Assembly: GCF_052089425.1 (NCBI RefSeq)
Contig: NZ_JBQCZW010000001.1
Coordinates: forward strand, 124,001 to 188,000
Reading direction: 5' to 3'
Length of the DNA: 64,000 bases
Source of the DNA: Ancrocorticia sp052089425
GTDB taxonomy: Bacteria > Actinomycetota > Actinomycetes > Actinomycetales > Actinomycetaceae
Under the pieces are notes generated by a model. It ran no database searches and had not been told where the DNA came from. It saw nothing but the letters and a program-made list of their open reading frames with translations. Of this stretch, positions 24,754 to 34,465 are shown one piece after another; within the stretch, counting starts at the first letter, position 1, and the number at the start of each line of letters is the position of its first letter. Both the position numbers and the translations under genes were made by a program.

Positions 24754-27299
24754 TTTGTTACCTCCAAAGCGACCTGCTCACCAGCGCGAACGCCGAGAGC
24801 CGAGATCTGACAGCCCACCGAATTCTGTGGGACCCACACAACACCTTCTGGCATCGGTCGGATCACCGCGTCAAGGGTGAGTTCCCCGGATGGTCCGGAG
24901 AGTGTCAATTGTGAGCCGATTCCCGCGGCCTTGGCTGTTGCAGCGTCCATGACGGCAACGGGCTTACGTGCGGTTCCGGCAAGATGTGGCTCGAAGGCCT
25001 GCAGCGATCCGGCGCCCAGCATCAGGCTCCAGCTTGCGAGCACAGCGTGCCCGGCGGCAGGTGTGGACGTCGCGGCAGCACCCACGCTGGGAGCTTTCAG
25101 GCGCGCGCCATCCCAGCCGTGGAATTCGCTGATCTCGGTGACTGCATCGGCTAGGGAGCCGAGTCCGAGGTCTGTTCCCATCTCGAGGGCCAGTTCGTTC
25201 AGCACCGTGCGATCCGGGCGCTGAACGGAAGTGAGCACCTGCCCGAAGGGGCGAATGCGCCCCTCCCAGTTCACGAAGGAGCCGCCCTTTTCGGCTGGCG
25301 GAGCAACGGGAAGAACAACGTCTGCCCTATCGGAGATCACGGTTCCGCGCACTTCCAGCTGCACAACAAATCGCGCAGCGTTGATTGCATCGCCCGCCCC
25401 TTTGGGAAGGTCAGCAAGCTCAACGCCCGCGAGTAGGAGCCCGTCCAATGATCCATCGGCCGCAGCGTCCAGAATCTGCTGGGTGTTGCGTCCGGGAGTC
25501 TCAGGAAGCGAGTCAACGCCCCACACTGCAGCCGTATCAACGCGAGCAGTCGATTCAGCAACCGGGCGCCCGCCCGGAAGCAGCGCACCAAGCGCACCGG
25601 CTTCAATGCTGCCACGATCACCGGCACGGCGCGGGATCCACGCGATGCGTGCACCCGTTCGTTCGGCAAGCCGCAGCGCGGCGGATAGTGCGCCAGGGGC
25701 ATCTGCTGCGCGCTCGCCCACAAGGATGATGCCGCCTTCTGCCAAGCCGTCAAAGCTGGGATCGCCGGAGGCGAGTCCATCGAGCAGAGAAGCTTCACTG
25801 CCGGGAGCAGCTGGGATAAACCGGGCACCCATCTTCGAGGTTCCGCCAGTCTCATAAGCGGAAACAACGGATACGTTCACGGTTCCGGCCAAGAAGCCCT
25901 TGCGCAGGCGCAAGAACACGGTGCCGCATTCCTCTTCGGCCTCAAAACCAACGGTCAACACGTGGCCGCCAGTTTCCAGATCCTTGTAGGTGACACCTAA
26001 CCCCGAACCCGCAACCGTGGAGCCGATGAAGGAATCTTCTTCGGCTGTCACTGGCCGCGTGCGGAAATCAATATCGTTCGTGCCAAGAACCACGCGGGCG
26101 AACTTGGAGTACGCGTAGGCATCTTCCATCGCCAAACGGCCACCTGTCAGAACGCCAACGCCGTTGGCTTCCTTGAGGCCGCGCGCAGCAACGCTCAGAG
26201 CGTGTGGCCACGATGTGGGAATAAGTTGGCCCGATGCCGCATCGCGTACCAGCGGAGCCTTGAGGCGGTCAATGCCATCCTGCCACGGGAACGCGAAGCG
26301 ATCCTTATCGGTGATCCACTCCTCGTTGACCTCAGCATCCTCACCGGCCATGCGGCGAAGGATTGTGCCGCGGCGGTAATCGATGCGGATGGCAGAACCC
26401 GAGGCGTCGTGTTCAGCAACAGAGGGCACGGACACGAGATCAAATGGGCGCGAACGGAAACGGTAGGACGCGCTGGTCAAGGCTCCCACGGGGCAAATCT
26501 GGATGATGTTGCCGGAGAAGTAGGAGCTGAAGGGACGGCCCGTGGCATCCTCTTCGGAATCGGCCACGGGGCCGGCTGAGAAGCCACCCTCGAAGCCCAA
26601 CGTGCCGAAGGGGCCGGCGTACTGAGCACTCACGGCGGCCGGCGCATTGCCGTCGCTCTCCGTGAATCCAAGAACGCTCGAATCGAAGTTTCCGATCTGG
26701 GAGCCGTTAAGCGAGTGCACGCCGTATCCCGGTGTGCCGCCACCGCGGCCCTGCAGCTGGATGAAACGGTCGCCAGCAATCTGACTCTGGAAGCGCGTGC
26801 AGCGCTGGCAGAGAATGCAGCGATCGCGATCCAACAGGATCTGCGAGGAAACCTGAATCGGCTTCGGGTAGGTGCGCTTGACATCAATGAAGCGGGACTT
26901 GGCCCGGCCTTCCGTCATCGCTTGATTCTGGAGCGGGCATTCGCCGCCCTTATCGCATACCGGGCAGTCCATCGGATGGTTGATCAGCAGGAACTCCATG
27001 ATCCCGTGCTGGGCTTTGAGTGCCACATCCGATGTGTGCTGGGTATAAACCTCCATGCCAGGCGATACAGCTTCCGCACACGATGCCGCAGGCTTGGGCA
27101 TTTTGGCTAGATTGCCATCGCGCCCCGGACGCGCCACTTCCACCAAGCACTGGCGGCAGGCGCCTGCAGGCTTGAGAAGAGGATGGTCACAGAAACGCGG
27201 GATGCGAATTCCCGCCTGCTCAGCGGCACGGATGATCATCGTTCCCTTGGGAACGGACACTTCCTTGCCGTCAACCTTGAGCGTTACGAGTTCACTCAT
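24750..27299 (-). CDS. nuoG: NADH dehydrogenase subunit G
   Basis: This 849-residue iron-sulfur subunit starts with a 2Fe-2S domain (CDHPLLKPAGACRQCLVE), then a His-Cys-rich 4Fe-4S segment (NHPMDCPVCDKGGECPLQ), and CILCQRCTRFQSQIAGD. A large molybdopterin-oxidoreductase-like body without a molybdenum centre follows. It collects electrons from the NuoEF module and passes them to NuoI. ATG start, 4-base overlap with nuoF. Confidence 0.97.
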   Translation of the reverse strand: MSELVTLKVDGKEVSVPKGTMIIRAAEQAGIRIPRFCDHPLLKPAGACRQCLVEVARPGRDGNLAKMPKPAASCAEAVSPGMEVYTQHTSDVALKAQHGIMEFLLINHPMDCPVCDKGGECPLQNQAMTEGRAKSRFIDVKRTYPKPIQVSSQILLDRDRCILCQRCTRFQSQIAGDRFIQLQGRGGGTPGYGVHSLNGSQIGNFDSSVLGFTESDGNAPAAVSAQYAGPFGTLGFEGGFSAGPVADSEEDATGRPFSSYFSGNIIQICPVGALTSASYRFRSRPFDLVSVPSVAEHDASGSAIRIDYRRGTILRRMAGEDAEVNEEWITDKDRFAFPWQDGIDRLKAPLVRDAASGQLIPTSWPHALSVAARGLKEANGVGVLTGGRLAMEDAYAYSKFARVVLGTNDIDFRTRPVTAEEDSFIGSTVAGSGLGVTYKDLETGGHVLTVGFEAEEECGTVFLRLRKGFLAGTVNVSVVSAYETGGTSKMGARFIPAAPGSEASLLDGLASGDPSFDGLAEGGIILVGERAADAPGALSAALRLAERTGARIAWIPRRAGDRGSIEAGALGALLPGGRPVAESTARVDTAAVWGVDSLPETPGRNTQQILDAAADGSLDGLLLAGVELADLPKGAGDAINAARFVVQLEVRGTVISDRADVVLPVAPPAEKGGSFVNWEGRIRPFGQVLTSVQRPDRTVLNELALEMGTDLGLGSLADAVTEISEFHGWDGARLKAPSVGAAATSTPAAGHAVLASWSLMLGAGSLQAFEPHLAGTARKPVAVMDAATAKAAGIGSQLTLSGPSGELTLDAVIRPMPEGVVWVPQNSVGCQISALGVRAGEQVALEVTK

Positions 27300-28603
27300 C
27301 GAACACCCACCTCACTGAACAACGTAGATTTCTCATGGGGGAAGAGTTCGCGCGCTGGCGTTGTGTAGCCAGCCTCGAACTCATCACGGAACAGCTCGAT
27401 ACCAGACTTGATCGGAGTAGCCGCTGCATCGCCCAGAGCGCAGAATGACCGGCCCTGAATGTTTCCGGCGATTTCGTAGAGCAGGTCAACATCTCCGGGC
27501 TGGCCCTTGCCTTCTTCGAGGCGGTGCATGATCTGGCGCATCCAGAACGTGCCCTCACGGCAAGGCGTGCACTTTCCGCATGATTCGTGCTGGTAAAAGT
27601 CAGTCCAACGGGAGATCACGCGAACAACAGAGACGGTTTCATCAAACATCATGAGGGCACGGGTGGCCAGCATGGAGCCGGCCTCCTTGACCGAGTTGTA
27701 ATCCAGCGGCACGTCCAAATGATCGGGCGTGAACAAAGGCGCGGAAGAACCTCCCACAGCCCAGAACTTCAGGTTATGGCCCTCGCGGATACCGCCAGCA
27801 TATTCGAGTAGCTCGCGTCCGGTGATGCCCAGAGGAGCCTCGTACTGGCCGGGGTTTGTTACATGGCCCGACAGGGAGAAGAACCCATGTCCATTGGCTG
27901 ATTCGGTTCCCAAGTCCTGGAACCATTCCTTGCCGTGGCGCACAATGCCCGGTACAGAGGAAATGGTTTCAACATTGTTAATCACCGTGGGGCGTGCGTA
28001 CAAGCCCTCGGCAGCAGGGAACGGAGGCTTCAAGCGTGGCTGGCCGCGCTTGCCCTCAAGGGAATCGAGGAGTGCCGTTTCTTCGCCGCAGATGTATGCG
28101 CCAGCGCCGGCGTGAACCGTGATATCCAGATCGTAATCACCGTTCGGGCCCACGCCCTTGCCGATCAGCCCAGCTTCCTTGGCTTCACGCACGGCCGCCA
28201 TGAGGCGCCGATACACGTGAACAACTTCGCCGCGCAGGTACACGAAACCATGATGCCCGCCTACGGCGAGAAGGCAGATCGCCATTCCCTCAAGAAGCGT
28301 GTGCGGGTTCGCCATGAGCGCCGGGATGTCCTTGCAGGTGCCAGGCTCTGATTCGTCCGCGTTCACCACAAGGTAGCGCGGGCCACCGTCCGGTGCTGGA
28401 AGGAAGGACCATTTCAGCCCGGTTGGGAAGCCTGCGCCTCCGCGCCCGGCAAGCCCGGCATCCTTCATCAGCTGGGTGAGTTCACCTTCGCCGTAGCCCC
28501 AGGCCGTCTCCAACGCTTCGTAGCCGTGGTTCTTCTTATAGGTCTCGAGAGTCCAAGAACGCTCCTGATCCCAAATCTCTGAGATCACTGGTGTGAGAGT
28601 CAC
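27296..28603 (-). CDS. nuoF: NADH dehydrogenase subunit F (NADH and FMN binding)
   Basis: This 435-residue subunit accepts electrons from NADH. It has the glycine-rich NADH loop AGRGGAGFPTGLKWSF, the FMN region VNADESEPGTCKD, AYICGEETALLDSLEG and the 4Fe-4S motif SCGKCTPCREG. The start is GTG overlapping the nuoE stop by 4 bases. Presence of NuoE, F and G shows a full NADH-oxidising complex rather than a ferredoxin-dependent 11-subunit form. Confidence 0.98.
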   Translation of the reverse strand: MTLTPVISEIWDQERSWTLETYKKNHGYEALETAWGYGEGELTQLMKDAGLAGRGGAGFPTGLKWSFLPAPDGGPRYLVVNADESEPGTCKDIPALMANPHTLLEGMAICLLAVGGHHGFVYLRGEVVHVYRRLMAAVREAKEAGLIGKGVGPNGDYDLDITVHAGAGAYICGEETALLDSLEGKRGQPRLKPPFPAAEGLYARPTVINNVETISSVPGIVRHGKEWFQDLGTESANGHGFFSLSGHVTNPGQYEAPLGITGRELLEYAGGIREGHNLKFWAVGGSSAPLFTPDHLDVPLDYNSVKEAGSMLATRALMMFDETVSVVRVISRWTDFYQHESCGKCTPCREGTFWMRQIMHRLEEGKGQPGDVDLLYEIAGNIQGRSFCALGDAAATPIKSGIELFRDEFEAGYTTPARELFPHEKSTLFSEVGVR

Positions 28604-29256
28604 TTCGCCTGCCCTCCGTTTCCATGAGCGATCCTTATACCCGCGAGTGAGGCGTGGCCAGCCGATGGGCCTTCGTCCACGTGTCCATCTTCGAAACCGG
28701 CAAGCACGCGCTCGGTTTCCTTGAAGGTGTGCACCTTGTCCGCACCACGCGTGGGGTGAATATCTTTGCTATCGCGAATATCGTCAACGATCTGCCGTGC
28801 ACTCGCCGGGGTCTGATTATCGAAGAATTCCCAGTTCACCATGACAACCGGTGCATAATCGCAGCCCGCGTTGCATTCGAGGGCTTCCAGAGTAATCTTT
28901 CCGTCCGCCGTGGTTTCATCGGAGCCGATTCCTAGGTATTCGGTCAGATCGTCCCAGATCGTATCTCCGCCCATGACCGCACACAACGCATTCGTACACA
29001 CGCCCACGTTGTATTCGCCGTTTGGATGGCGGCGGTACTGGCTGTAGAAGGTTGCCACGGCGGAAACTTCTGCTCGGGTCAGCCCAAGGATGTCCGCCGT
29101 CAGGACGATGCCCCGTGGGGAAACGAACCCATCCTCAGATTGAATGAGGTGGAGGATCGGCATGATTGCTGAGCGTCCCTGAGGATAGCGGCCCAGAATC
29201 TGTGCCGCCTCATCACGCAGCCGTTGCTCTACGGCTGAGTCAAAATTCTGTTCCAT
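28600..29256 (-). CDS. nuoE: NADH dehydrogenase subunit E (2Fe-2S)
   Basis: This 218-residue thioredoxin-like subunit carries the four cysteine ligands of cluster N1a: GVCTNALCAVMGG and LECNAGCDYAPVVMVN. The N-terminal helical bundle (AILGRYPQGRSAIMPILHLIQ type) is normal. The ATG overlaps the nuoD stop in a TAATG. It has a C-terminal extension of about 40 residues. Confidence 0.96.
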   Translation of the reverse strand: MEQNFDSAVEQRLRDEAAQILGRYPQGRSAIMPILHLIQSEDGFVSPRGIVLTADILGLTRAEVSAVATFYSQYRRHPNGEYNVGVCTNALCAVMGGDTIWDDLTEYLGIGSDETTADGKITLEALECNAGCDYAPVVMVNWEFFDNQTPASARQIVDDIRDSKDIHPTRGADKVHTFKETERVLAGFEDGHVDEGPSAGHASLAGIRIAHGNGGQAK

Positions 29257-30605
29257 TAGCGGTCAACACCTCCCATAACCGGATCGATCGATGCCAAGCA
29301 TACGATGGCATCAGCCAGTAGCCCGCCTTCCGCCATCATGGACAATCCCTGAAGGTTGCGGAAACCCGGATCGGACACATGAGCGCGGTAGGGCCGCGTG
29401 CCGCCATCGGACACGAGGTGGCATCCCCATGTGCCCTTGGCGTGCTCAATGATTGTGTAGGACTGGCCGGCCGGCACGCGGAATCCCTCGGTCACCAGCT
29501 TGAAGTGGTGGATGAGCGATTCCATCGATTGGGTCATGATCTCTTCCACGTGTTCGTGGGAGGTTCCCTGGCCGTCGGAGGCGATGGACAGCTGAGCTGG
29601 CCATGCGATCCGCTTGTCCTCAACCATCACCGGCTGGCCCTCACTTGCATCGAGGCGATCGAGCGCCTGATAGATGATTCGAAGGGACTGGTGGCACTCC
29701 TGCACACGCACCCACGTGCGGTTGTAGGCGTCCGATTTATCTGCGGTTGGCACGTCAAACGTGTACTGCTCGTATCCGCAGTATGGCGCCGATTTACGCA
29801 GGTCCCACGGGAGGCCCGCAGCCTTGAGCGCCGGGCCTGTTTGCCCGAGAGCCATGAGGGCGGGCATGGAGAGAACGCCAACGTTCTGGAAACGCTTCTT
29901 GAAGATTGGGTTCTCGCCCACGATATCCCACATGTCCAGCAGAGCCTGCCGAACGTTCGGGAGCACTTCGCGTGCGTAATCGGTTGTACCGGGAGTGAGG
30001 TCCTCGGCTACACCACCGGGGCGAATGTACTCATTGTTCATTCGCAGGCCAGAGATGCGTTCGATGATACGGAGCAGATCTTCGCGGCCACGGAAGCCGG
30101 CGGTCATCATGGAGGTCGCGCCCAGCTCGTTCAAAGCGGAGCCGAAGGCGATCATGTGAGAAGCCATTCGCGAAAGCTCCATCATGAGAACGCGAATTTC
30201 TTGGGCGCGCGAAGGGATTTGATCCTCGATGCCCAGAAGCTTTTCAATTCCCATGCAGTAACCGACTTCTTGGAAGAAGCAGGCCGTGTAATCCATGCGG
30301 GTGACGAAGCTGACGCCCTGAGTCCAGGTGCGGTACTCCATGTTCTTTTCGATACCCGTGTGGAGGAAGCCCGTGGCGCCGCTAATCTGGCGAACGTATT
30401 CGCCGTCCAGCTCCATCAGGAGGCGGAACACGCCGTGCGTTGAGGGGTGAACGGGGCCGATGTTGACAACAATGCGTTCTTCGGCGATTTGGGCCGCCTC
30501 GGAAGCGATGTCAGACCAATCGCCACCAACCGCGTCAAACCCGGGAAGGCCGTCCATATCCGCTTCGGTAGCACCACTCGTAGCGTGGAATGGTTGTGAG
30601 GTCAT
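29256..30605 (-). CDS. nuoD: NADH dehydrogenase subunit D
   Basis: This 449-residue quinone-site subunit of the 49-kDa family contains NIGPVHPSTHGVFRLLMELDGE with the conserved His, then TGFLHTGIEKNMEYRTW, DYTACFFQEVGYCMGIEKLL and the Asp/Arg loop near the C-terminus. I chose ATG 30605, which overlaps the nuoC stop in TAATG. A longer frame reaches 30710 but would add a non-homologous tail from nuoC sequence. Confidence 0.97.
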   Translation of the reverse strand: MTSQPFHATSGATEADMDGLPGFDAVGGDWSDIASEAAQIAEERIVVNIGPVHPSTHGVFRLLMELDGEYVRQISGATGFLHTGIEKNMEYRTWTQGVSFVTRMDYTACFFQEVGYCMGIEKLLGIEDQIPSRAQEIRVLMMELSRMASHMIAFGSALNELGATSMMTAGFRGREDLLRIIERISGLRMNNEYIRPGGVAEDLTPGTTDYAREVLPNVRQALLDMWDIVGENPIFKKRFQNVGVLSMPALMALGQTGPALKAAGLPWDLRKSAPYCGYEQYTFDVPTADKSDAYNRTWVRVQECHQSLRIIYQALDRLDASEGQPVMVEDKRIAWPAQLSIASDGQGTSHEHVEEIMTQSMESLIHHFKLVTEGFRVPAGQSYTIIEHAKGTWGCHLVSDGGTRPYRAHVSDPGFRNLQGLSMMAEGGLLADAIVCLASIDPVMGGVDR

Positions 30606-31309
30606 TAGTTGTATTCCCTCCGTGTATCCGGTGGCGGAATAACCGCGCCCTTGTATTCCACTGGGATGCCGCCTAGCGGGTAATCCTTGCGCTGGGGGTG
30701 GCCCACCCAATCATCGGGCATGGCAGAACGGGTAAGTCCGGGGTGACCGTCATAGATAATCCCAAGGAGATCCCACGCCTCGCGTTCAGGCCAATCATCA
30801 CCGGGATAGAGGGGAACAATGGAGGGCATGTGAGGATCATCGTCCGGGCATGTCACCTCAATCCCGATCAACCGGTTGTGGGTGATGGAGAAGAGCGGGA
30901 AGTATGAGTGAAGCTCGCGGCCATGATCGTTCGGGTAATGAACGCCTGACACGCCTAGGCACATTTCGAACCGGAGGTCCTGATCATCGCGCAGATACTT
31001 CATGGCGGCCAGAAGATGCTCGCGCGCAACAAAGATCACCAGTTGTCCGTTTTCTACAACAACCTTTTCGATTGCTTCCTGCGGAGCAATGCCATCAGCC
31101 GTATACAGCTCGATCAGGATGTCCACAACTTCATCGAACCAGCCGCCGTATGGCCGGCTGGAGGGCCGTGCCATGACTTCGGTGTGCTGGAGCCCGCTGA
31201 ACCCTGAGGTATCCCCAGATCCTTGAACTCCCCACATGCCCTTCACCTCGCGAAGGACCGATGGCTGGGGGCTACCGGGCGTCAGCGCGCCCTCGTTGTT
31301 TTCGCTCAC
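30605..31309 (-). CDS. nuoC: NADH dehydrogenase subunit C
   Basis: This 234-residue subunit of the 30-kDa family has the signature ERLAWDLLGI-type core (WPEREAWDLLGIIYDGHPGLTRS) and the C-terminal YPLGGIPVEYKG. It bridges NuoB/D and the membrane arm. The GTG start overlaps the nuoB stop by 4 bases. The first 50 residues are variable, as in other actinobacteria. Confidence 0.96.
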   Translation of the reverse strand: MSENNEGALTPGSPQPSVLREVKGMWGVQGSGDTSGFSGLQHTEVMARPSSRPYGGWFDEVVDILIELYTADGIAPQEAIEKVVVENGQLVIFVAREHLLAAMKYLRDDQDLRFEMCLGVSGVHYPNDHGRELHSYFPLFSITHNRLIGIEVTCPDDDPHMPSIVPLYPGDDWPEREAWDLLGIIYDGHPGLTRSAMPDDWVGHPQRKDYPLGGIPVEYKGAVIPPPDTRREYN

Positions 31310-31863
31310 GCGAGCAACCCCTTCATCTCGTGCGTTGGTGTTGCGGCCATCGCGGCAGCCTCTGCCGCCCGCGCCGCCGCCAAACGCCTCTTCTTTGTAA
31401 TCTTGTGCTCGTGCTGGACGTGCTTACGCAGCTCCAGCACGGAGTTGATCAGCATTTCCGGACGCGGAGGGCATCCCGGCAGGTAGATATCCACTGGAAC
31501 GATGTGGTCACAACCCTGCACGATGGCGTAGTTGTTGAACATTCCGCCGGACGAGGCGCATACGCCCATCGAAATAACCCACTTGGGATCTGCCATCTGG
31601 TCATACATCTGGCGTACAACTGGTGCCATCTTCTGGCTCACACGCCCGGACACGATCAGCAAATCGGACTGGCGTGGGGAGGCACGGAAAACCTCCATGC
31701 CGAAACGCGAGGCGTCAAACCTAGGCGTACCGAATGCCATCATTTCGATGGCGCAGCACGCCAATCCCATGGTCACAGGCCACTCGGAACGTGTCACGGC
31801 CCAGTTGGCAACCTGTTCGACCGTGGTCATCATGATCCCGGATCCATCATCTTCATGTGCCAT
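31306..31863 (-). CDS. nuoB: NADH dehydrogenase subunit B (cluster N2)
   Basis: This 185-residue subunit binds the terminal 4Fe-4S cluster N2. The adjacent cysteines are in LACCAIEMMAFG, with SMGVCASSGGMF and IYLPGCPPRPE providing the others. An unusually good GAGGAGG ribosome binding site precedes the ATG, so translation can start freshly after the 11-base gap from nuoA. Confidence 0.98.
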   Translation of the reverse strand: MAHEDDGSGIMMTTVEQVANWAVTRSEWPVTMGLACCAIEMMAFGTPRFDASRFGMEVFRASPRQSDLLIVSGRVSQKMAPVVRQMYDQMADPKWVISMGVCASSGGMFNNYAIVQGCDHIVPVDIYLPGCPPRPEMLINSVLELRKHVQHEHKITKKRRLAAARAAEAAAMAATPTHEMKGLLA

Positions 31864-31874
31864 GTGTTACCTCC

Positions 31875-32234
31875 TCAGTCCCACTCGAGCCCACCGCGGC
31901 GCCATTCATAAACGAATGGCACGGTGATAAGAAAAATAAACGTCAACATAGCCACAAGCCCGAACATGCCCACCGCTTCGAAGGAAACGGCCCACGGGTA
32001 CATGAACACAACCTCGATATCGAAGATAATGAAGGTCATGGCCGTCAGGTAGTACTTCACAGGGAAGCGGCTGGTTGGGCCGGCCGAAGGCGTCGCCTCA
32101 ACGCCGCACTCGTAGTTTTCCAGCTTGACCCTGTTGTAGCGGTTTGGACTCAGAATCGCGCTCAGTACCAAACCCACAATGGCCAAGAAGAATGCGGCAA
32201 CGATCATCACCAGCAATGGAACATATGCGTTCAC
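31875..32234 (-). CDS. nuoA: NADH dehydrogenase subunit A
   Basis: This 119-residue, three-helix subunit has YECGVEATPSAGPTSRFPVKYYLTAMTFIIFDIEVVFMYPWAV, the best known NuoA signature. The GTG start has GGTGGAG upstream. It is the first nuo gene; the 55 bases to menJ may hold a further promoter but none is obvious. Confidence 0.97.
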   Translation of the reverse strand: MNAYVPLLVMIVAAFFLAIVGLVLSAILSPNRYNRVKLENYECGVEATPSAGPTSRFPVKYYLTAMTFIIFDIEVVFMYPWAVSFEAVGMFGLVAMLTFIFLITVPFVYEWRRGGLEWD

Positions 32235-32289
32235 CGGTTCTCCACCTGCTCTCTACCCTTACAACACACTAATTGAATACTGTCACAGA

Positions 32290-33549
32290 TCATGCTTTAG
32301 GAACTGCCTTTGCCAAAGAAGCAATCGTTCGGTCCATCCAATCGCCACCGGTTCTGTCATAACAATCCGATAGGAGCTTCATGACGAACCGCATGAGGGT
32401 GGGCCTTGGTAATCCGTACTTCACGCATAAATGCATGATTTCCGGCCGTTCAATGAGGGCGGCAAAAATCCTCCCCATGGAGTAATAGCCGCCCAATTCT
32501 TCGCGCAATTCCCGCGGATACTCGGACATCGCCGCATCCTGGGAGCTGACGGTTGGGCGTTTGAGTGCCTGACTGATCGCATCCGCGGCAAGCCGCCCGG
32601 ACTGAAGCGCGTAGGCAATGCCCTCACCGTTGAATGGGGAAACCATTCCGCCCGCGTCCCCAACAAGAAGGAGTCCGGCATCGTAATGAGGTTTGCGGTT
32701 GAACGCCATGGGCAGCGCCGCCCCGCGCAGCGTCCCCACCTGATTTTCTTCCGTGAAGCCCCACTCGGACGGAACGTTAGCCATCCAGTTGGCAAACATG
32801 GCCCGGTAATCCAAGCCCGATGGCTTCGCCGTGGAGGAGAGCGAACCCAGCCCTACGTTGACGAGCCCATCGCCCACGGAGAAGATCCAGCCGTATCCCG
32901 GCATAAGATCGGAGGCCCCGGGCTTGCCCTCCCAGAGCTCGAGATGGGATTCCATCATCGAATCCCCCGCACGCGGGGAGCGGAAGTAGGTTCGGTGGGC
33001 AACGCCCATCGGGCGCCCCAGATCCTTCTGCCTGCCAGCATTGGTGGCAAGGCGAGCCGATACTCCCCCGGCGTCAATAACGAAACGTGCGCGGTACTCG
33101 CGCGGTTCGCGGCCAGCGCCAGCCTTTGCGGCTACGCCAACAACGCGGCCCGTGCGTTCGTGCCGGATCGGCGCTGTGACCGTCACGTTTTCTTCGAGCC
33201 GCGCACCCGCTTCCTGTGCCCTGCTCATGAGGATCGCATCAAGCTTTTCGCGCGGTGCGGCTAGCCCGTAGTTTGGCATGCTGACCAGTTCGGGCCACGG
33301 CACCTCGACGCAGTGCCCGCCACCGTAGGTTCGTAGCCCGGTATTGCGCGCCCAGCCCGTGGTATCCACACCCATTCGGATGAGTTCGGCTACAGCGCGC
33401 GGAGTCAGGCCGTCACCGCATATTTTGTCGCGCGGGAACGAGGATTTCTCCAGTACTAGAACGTCGCATCCTAGGTTGGCTAGATAGTAGGCTGCAGCGG
33501 CACCTGCCGGTCCACCGCCGACGACGACGACCTCCGCCTCGTTCGCCAT
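32290..33549 (-). CDS. menJ: Menaquinone-side-chain reductase, geranylgeranyl reductase family
   Basis: This 419-residue FAD enzyme has VVVGGGPAGAAAAYYLANLG at the N-terminus, the CGDGLTPRAV motif and GDAGGMVSPFNGEGIAYALQSG near residue 290. It fits the geranylgeranyl reductase family. MenJ of mycobacteria partly saturates the menaquinone side chain, and its gene likewise stands between menG and nuoA, as here. The gene name rests on that context; a role in archaeal-like lipids is unlikely. Confidence 0.85.
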   Translation of the reverse strand: MANEAEVVVVGGGPAGAAAAYYLANLGCDVLVLEKSSFPRDKICGDGLTPRAVAELIRMGVDTTGWARNTGLRTYGGGHCVEVPWPELVSMPNYGLAAPREKLDAILMSRAQEAGARLEENVTVTAPIRHERTGRVVGVAAKAGAGREPREYRARFVIDAGGVSARLATNAGRQKDLGRPMGVAHRTYFRSPRAGDSMMESHLELWEGKPGASDLMPGYGWIFSVGDGLVNVGLGSLSSTAKPSGLDYRAMFANWMANVPSEWGFTEENQVGTLRGAALPMAFNRKPHYDAGLLLVGDAGGMVSPFNGEGIAYALQSGRLAADAISQALKRPTVSSQDAAMSEYPRELREELGGYYSMGRIFAALIERPEIMHLCVKYGLPRPTLMRFVMKLLSDCYDRTGGDWMDRTIASLAKAVPKA

Positions 33550-33685
33550 CTCGCCTCCATCGTTCTCCTAAGCGTGCGTCTTGGCACACGGCCCTCATCC
33601 TACGCGGCAAGCTGAAGGGAAGAGAAACGAAAAAGCACGCATTTACGTCAGTGTTTTGTTGCGAAATACGTTTGATAGCGTGATG

Positions 33686-34381
33686 TCACACACGTGTAGC
33701 ACGATGTAACGCTACAATCCCCCCGGAAAGGTTGCGGTAGCCAACCTGACGCCAACCAGCGGCCTGAATGTTGCGGGCAAGTTCCTCTTGGGCCGGCCAT
33801 GCACGGATTGATTCGATGAGGTAATCATAAGCGGCGTTATCCGAGGAGAATCCCTGACTGAGGGCGGGCAGTGCCGTGTTCAGATAGAAGTTGTAGAGCG
33901 ATCGGAACGGCGGCCATGTAGGTGTTGAGAATTCGGCGATCACGAGCCGGCCTCCCGGCTTGGTGACCCGGCGCATTTCTTCTAGCGCCTTCTGTGGATC
34001 GTTCACATTGCGCAGGCCGTAGGAGATGGTGGCCACATCAAAGTACTCATCCTCGAACGGAAGATCCATGGCGTCACCTTCCACGAAGGTGAGATCGGGA
34101 TAGCGCCGCCGCCCTTCAGCGATCATGCCTTGAGAAAAATCGCACGCCACAACGTCCGCTCCCTTGGCGGCGTAGGCGGCTGATGATGTGCCGGTGCCCG
34201 CCGCTAGGTCGAGAACGCGCAGCCCTGGCTGCGCGTTGATCGCAACGGTCACGGCCTCCCGCCACACACGTACCTGCCCTATTGTCATGAGGTCATTCAT
34301 GATGTCGTACCGCGCCGCGACTTCGTCAAACATTCCTGCGACTTCGGTTGGCATCTTCTTCAGCGTTGCTCGGCTAGTCAT
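33686..34381 (-). CDS. menG: Demethylmenaquinone methyltransferase
   Basis: This SAM-dependent methyltransferase of about 231 residues catalyses the last step of menaquinone synthesis. It has MFDEVAARYDIMNDL near the N-terminus, LDLAAGTGTSS (SAM motif I) and VDPFEDEYFDVATISYGLRNVNDP-type sequence (FEDEYFDVATISYGLRNV) as in MenG/UbiE. ATG 34381 gives MTSRATLKKMP; a TTG at 34393 is possible. It leads the leftward block, with a gap of 136 bases before menJ that may contain its own promoter. Confidence 0.93.
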   Translation of the reverse strand: MTSRATLKKMPTEVAGMFDEVAARYDIMNDLMTIGQVRVWREAVTVAINAQPGLRVLDLAAGTGTSSAAYAAKGADVVACDFSQGMIAEGRRRYPDLTFVEGDAMDLPFEDEYFDVATISYGLRNVNDPQKALEEMRRVTKPGGRLVIAEFSTPTWPPFRSLYNFYLNTALPALSQGFSSDNAAYDYLIESIRAWPAQEELARNIQAAGWRQVGYRNLSGGIVALHRATRV

Positions 34382-34465
34382 GATGGTATTCAACCACGGC
34401 CACCGGCTTTCCCCGAACTACATGCCATGCAATAGGCTGTATGTAGACAGTGGGAGGAACAACTC

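Noticed and set aside
29379..30443. 354-residue open frame antisense to nuoD
   Set aside because: Fully inside a strongly conserved gene and lacking any family signature.
33550..33685. GlxR/CRP-type site between menG and menJ
   Set aside because: GTGATGTCACACACGTGT looks suggestive but does not match the TGTGA-N6-TCACA spacing.
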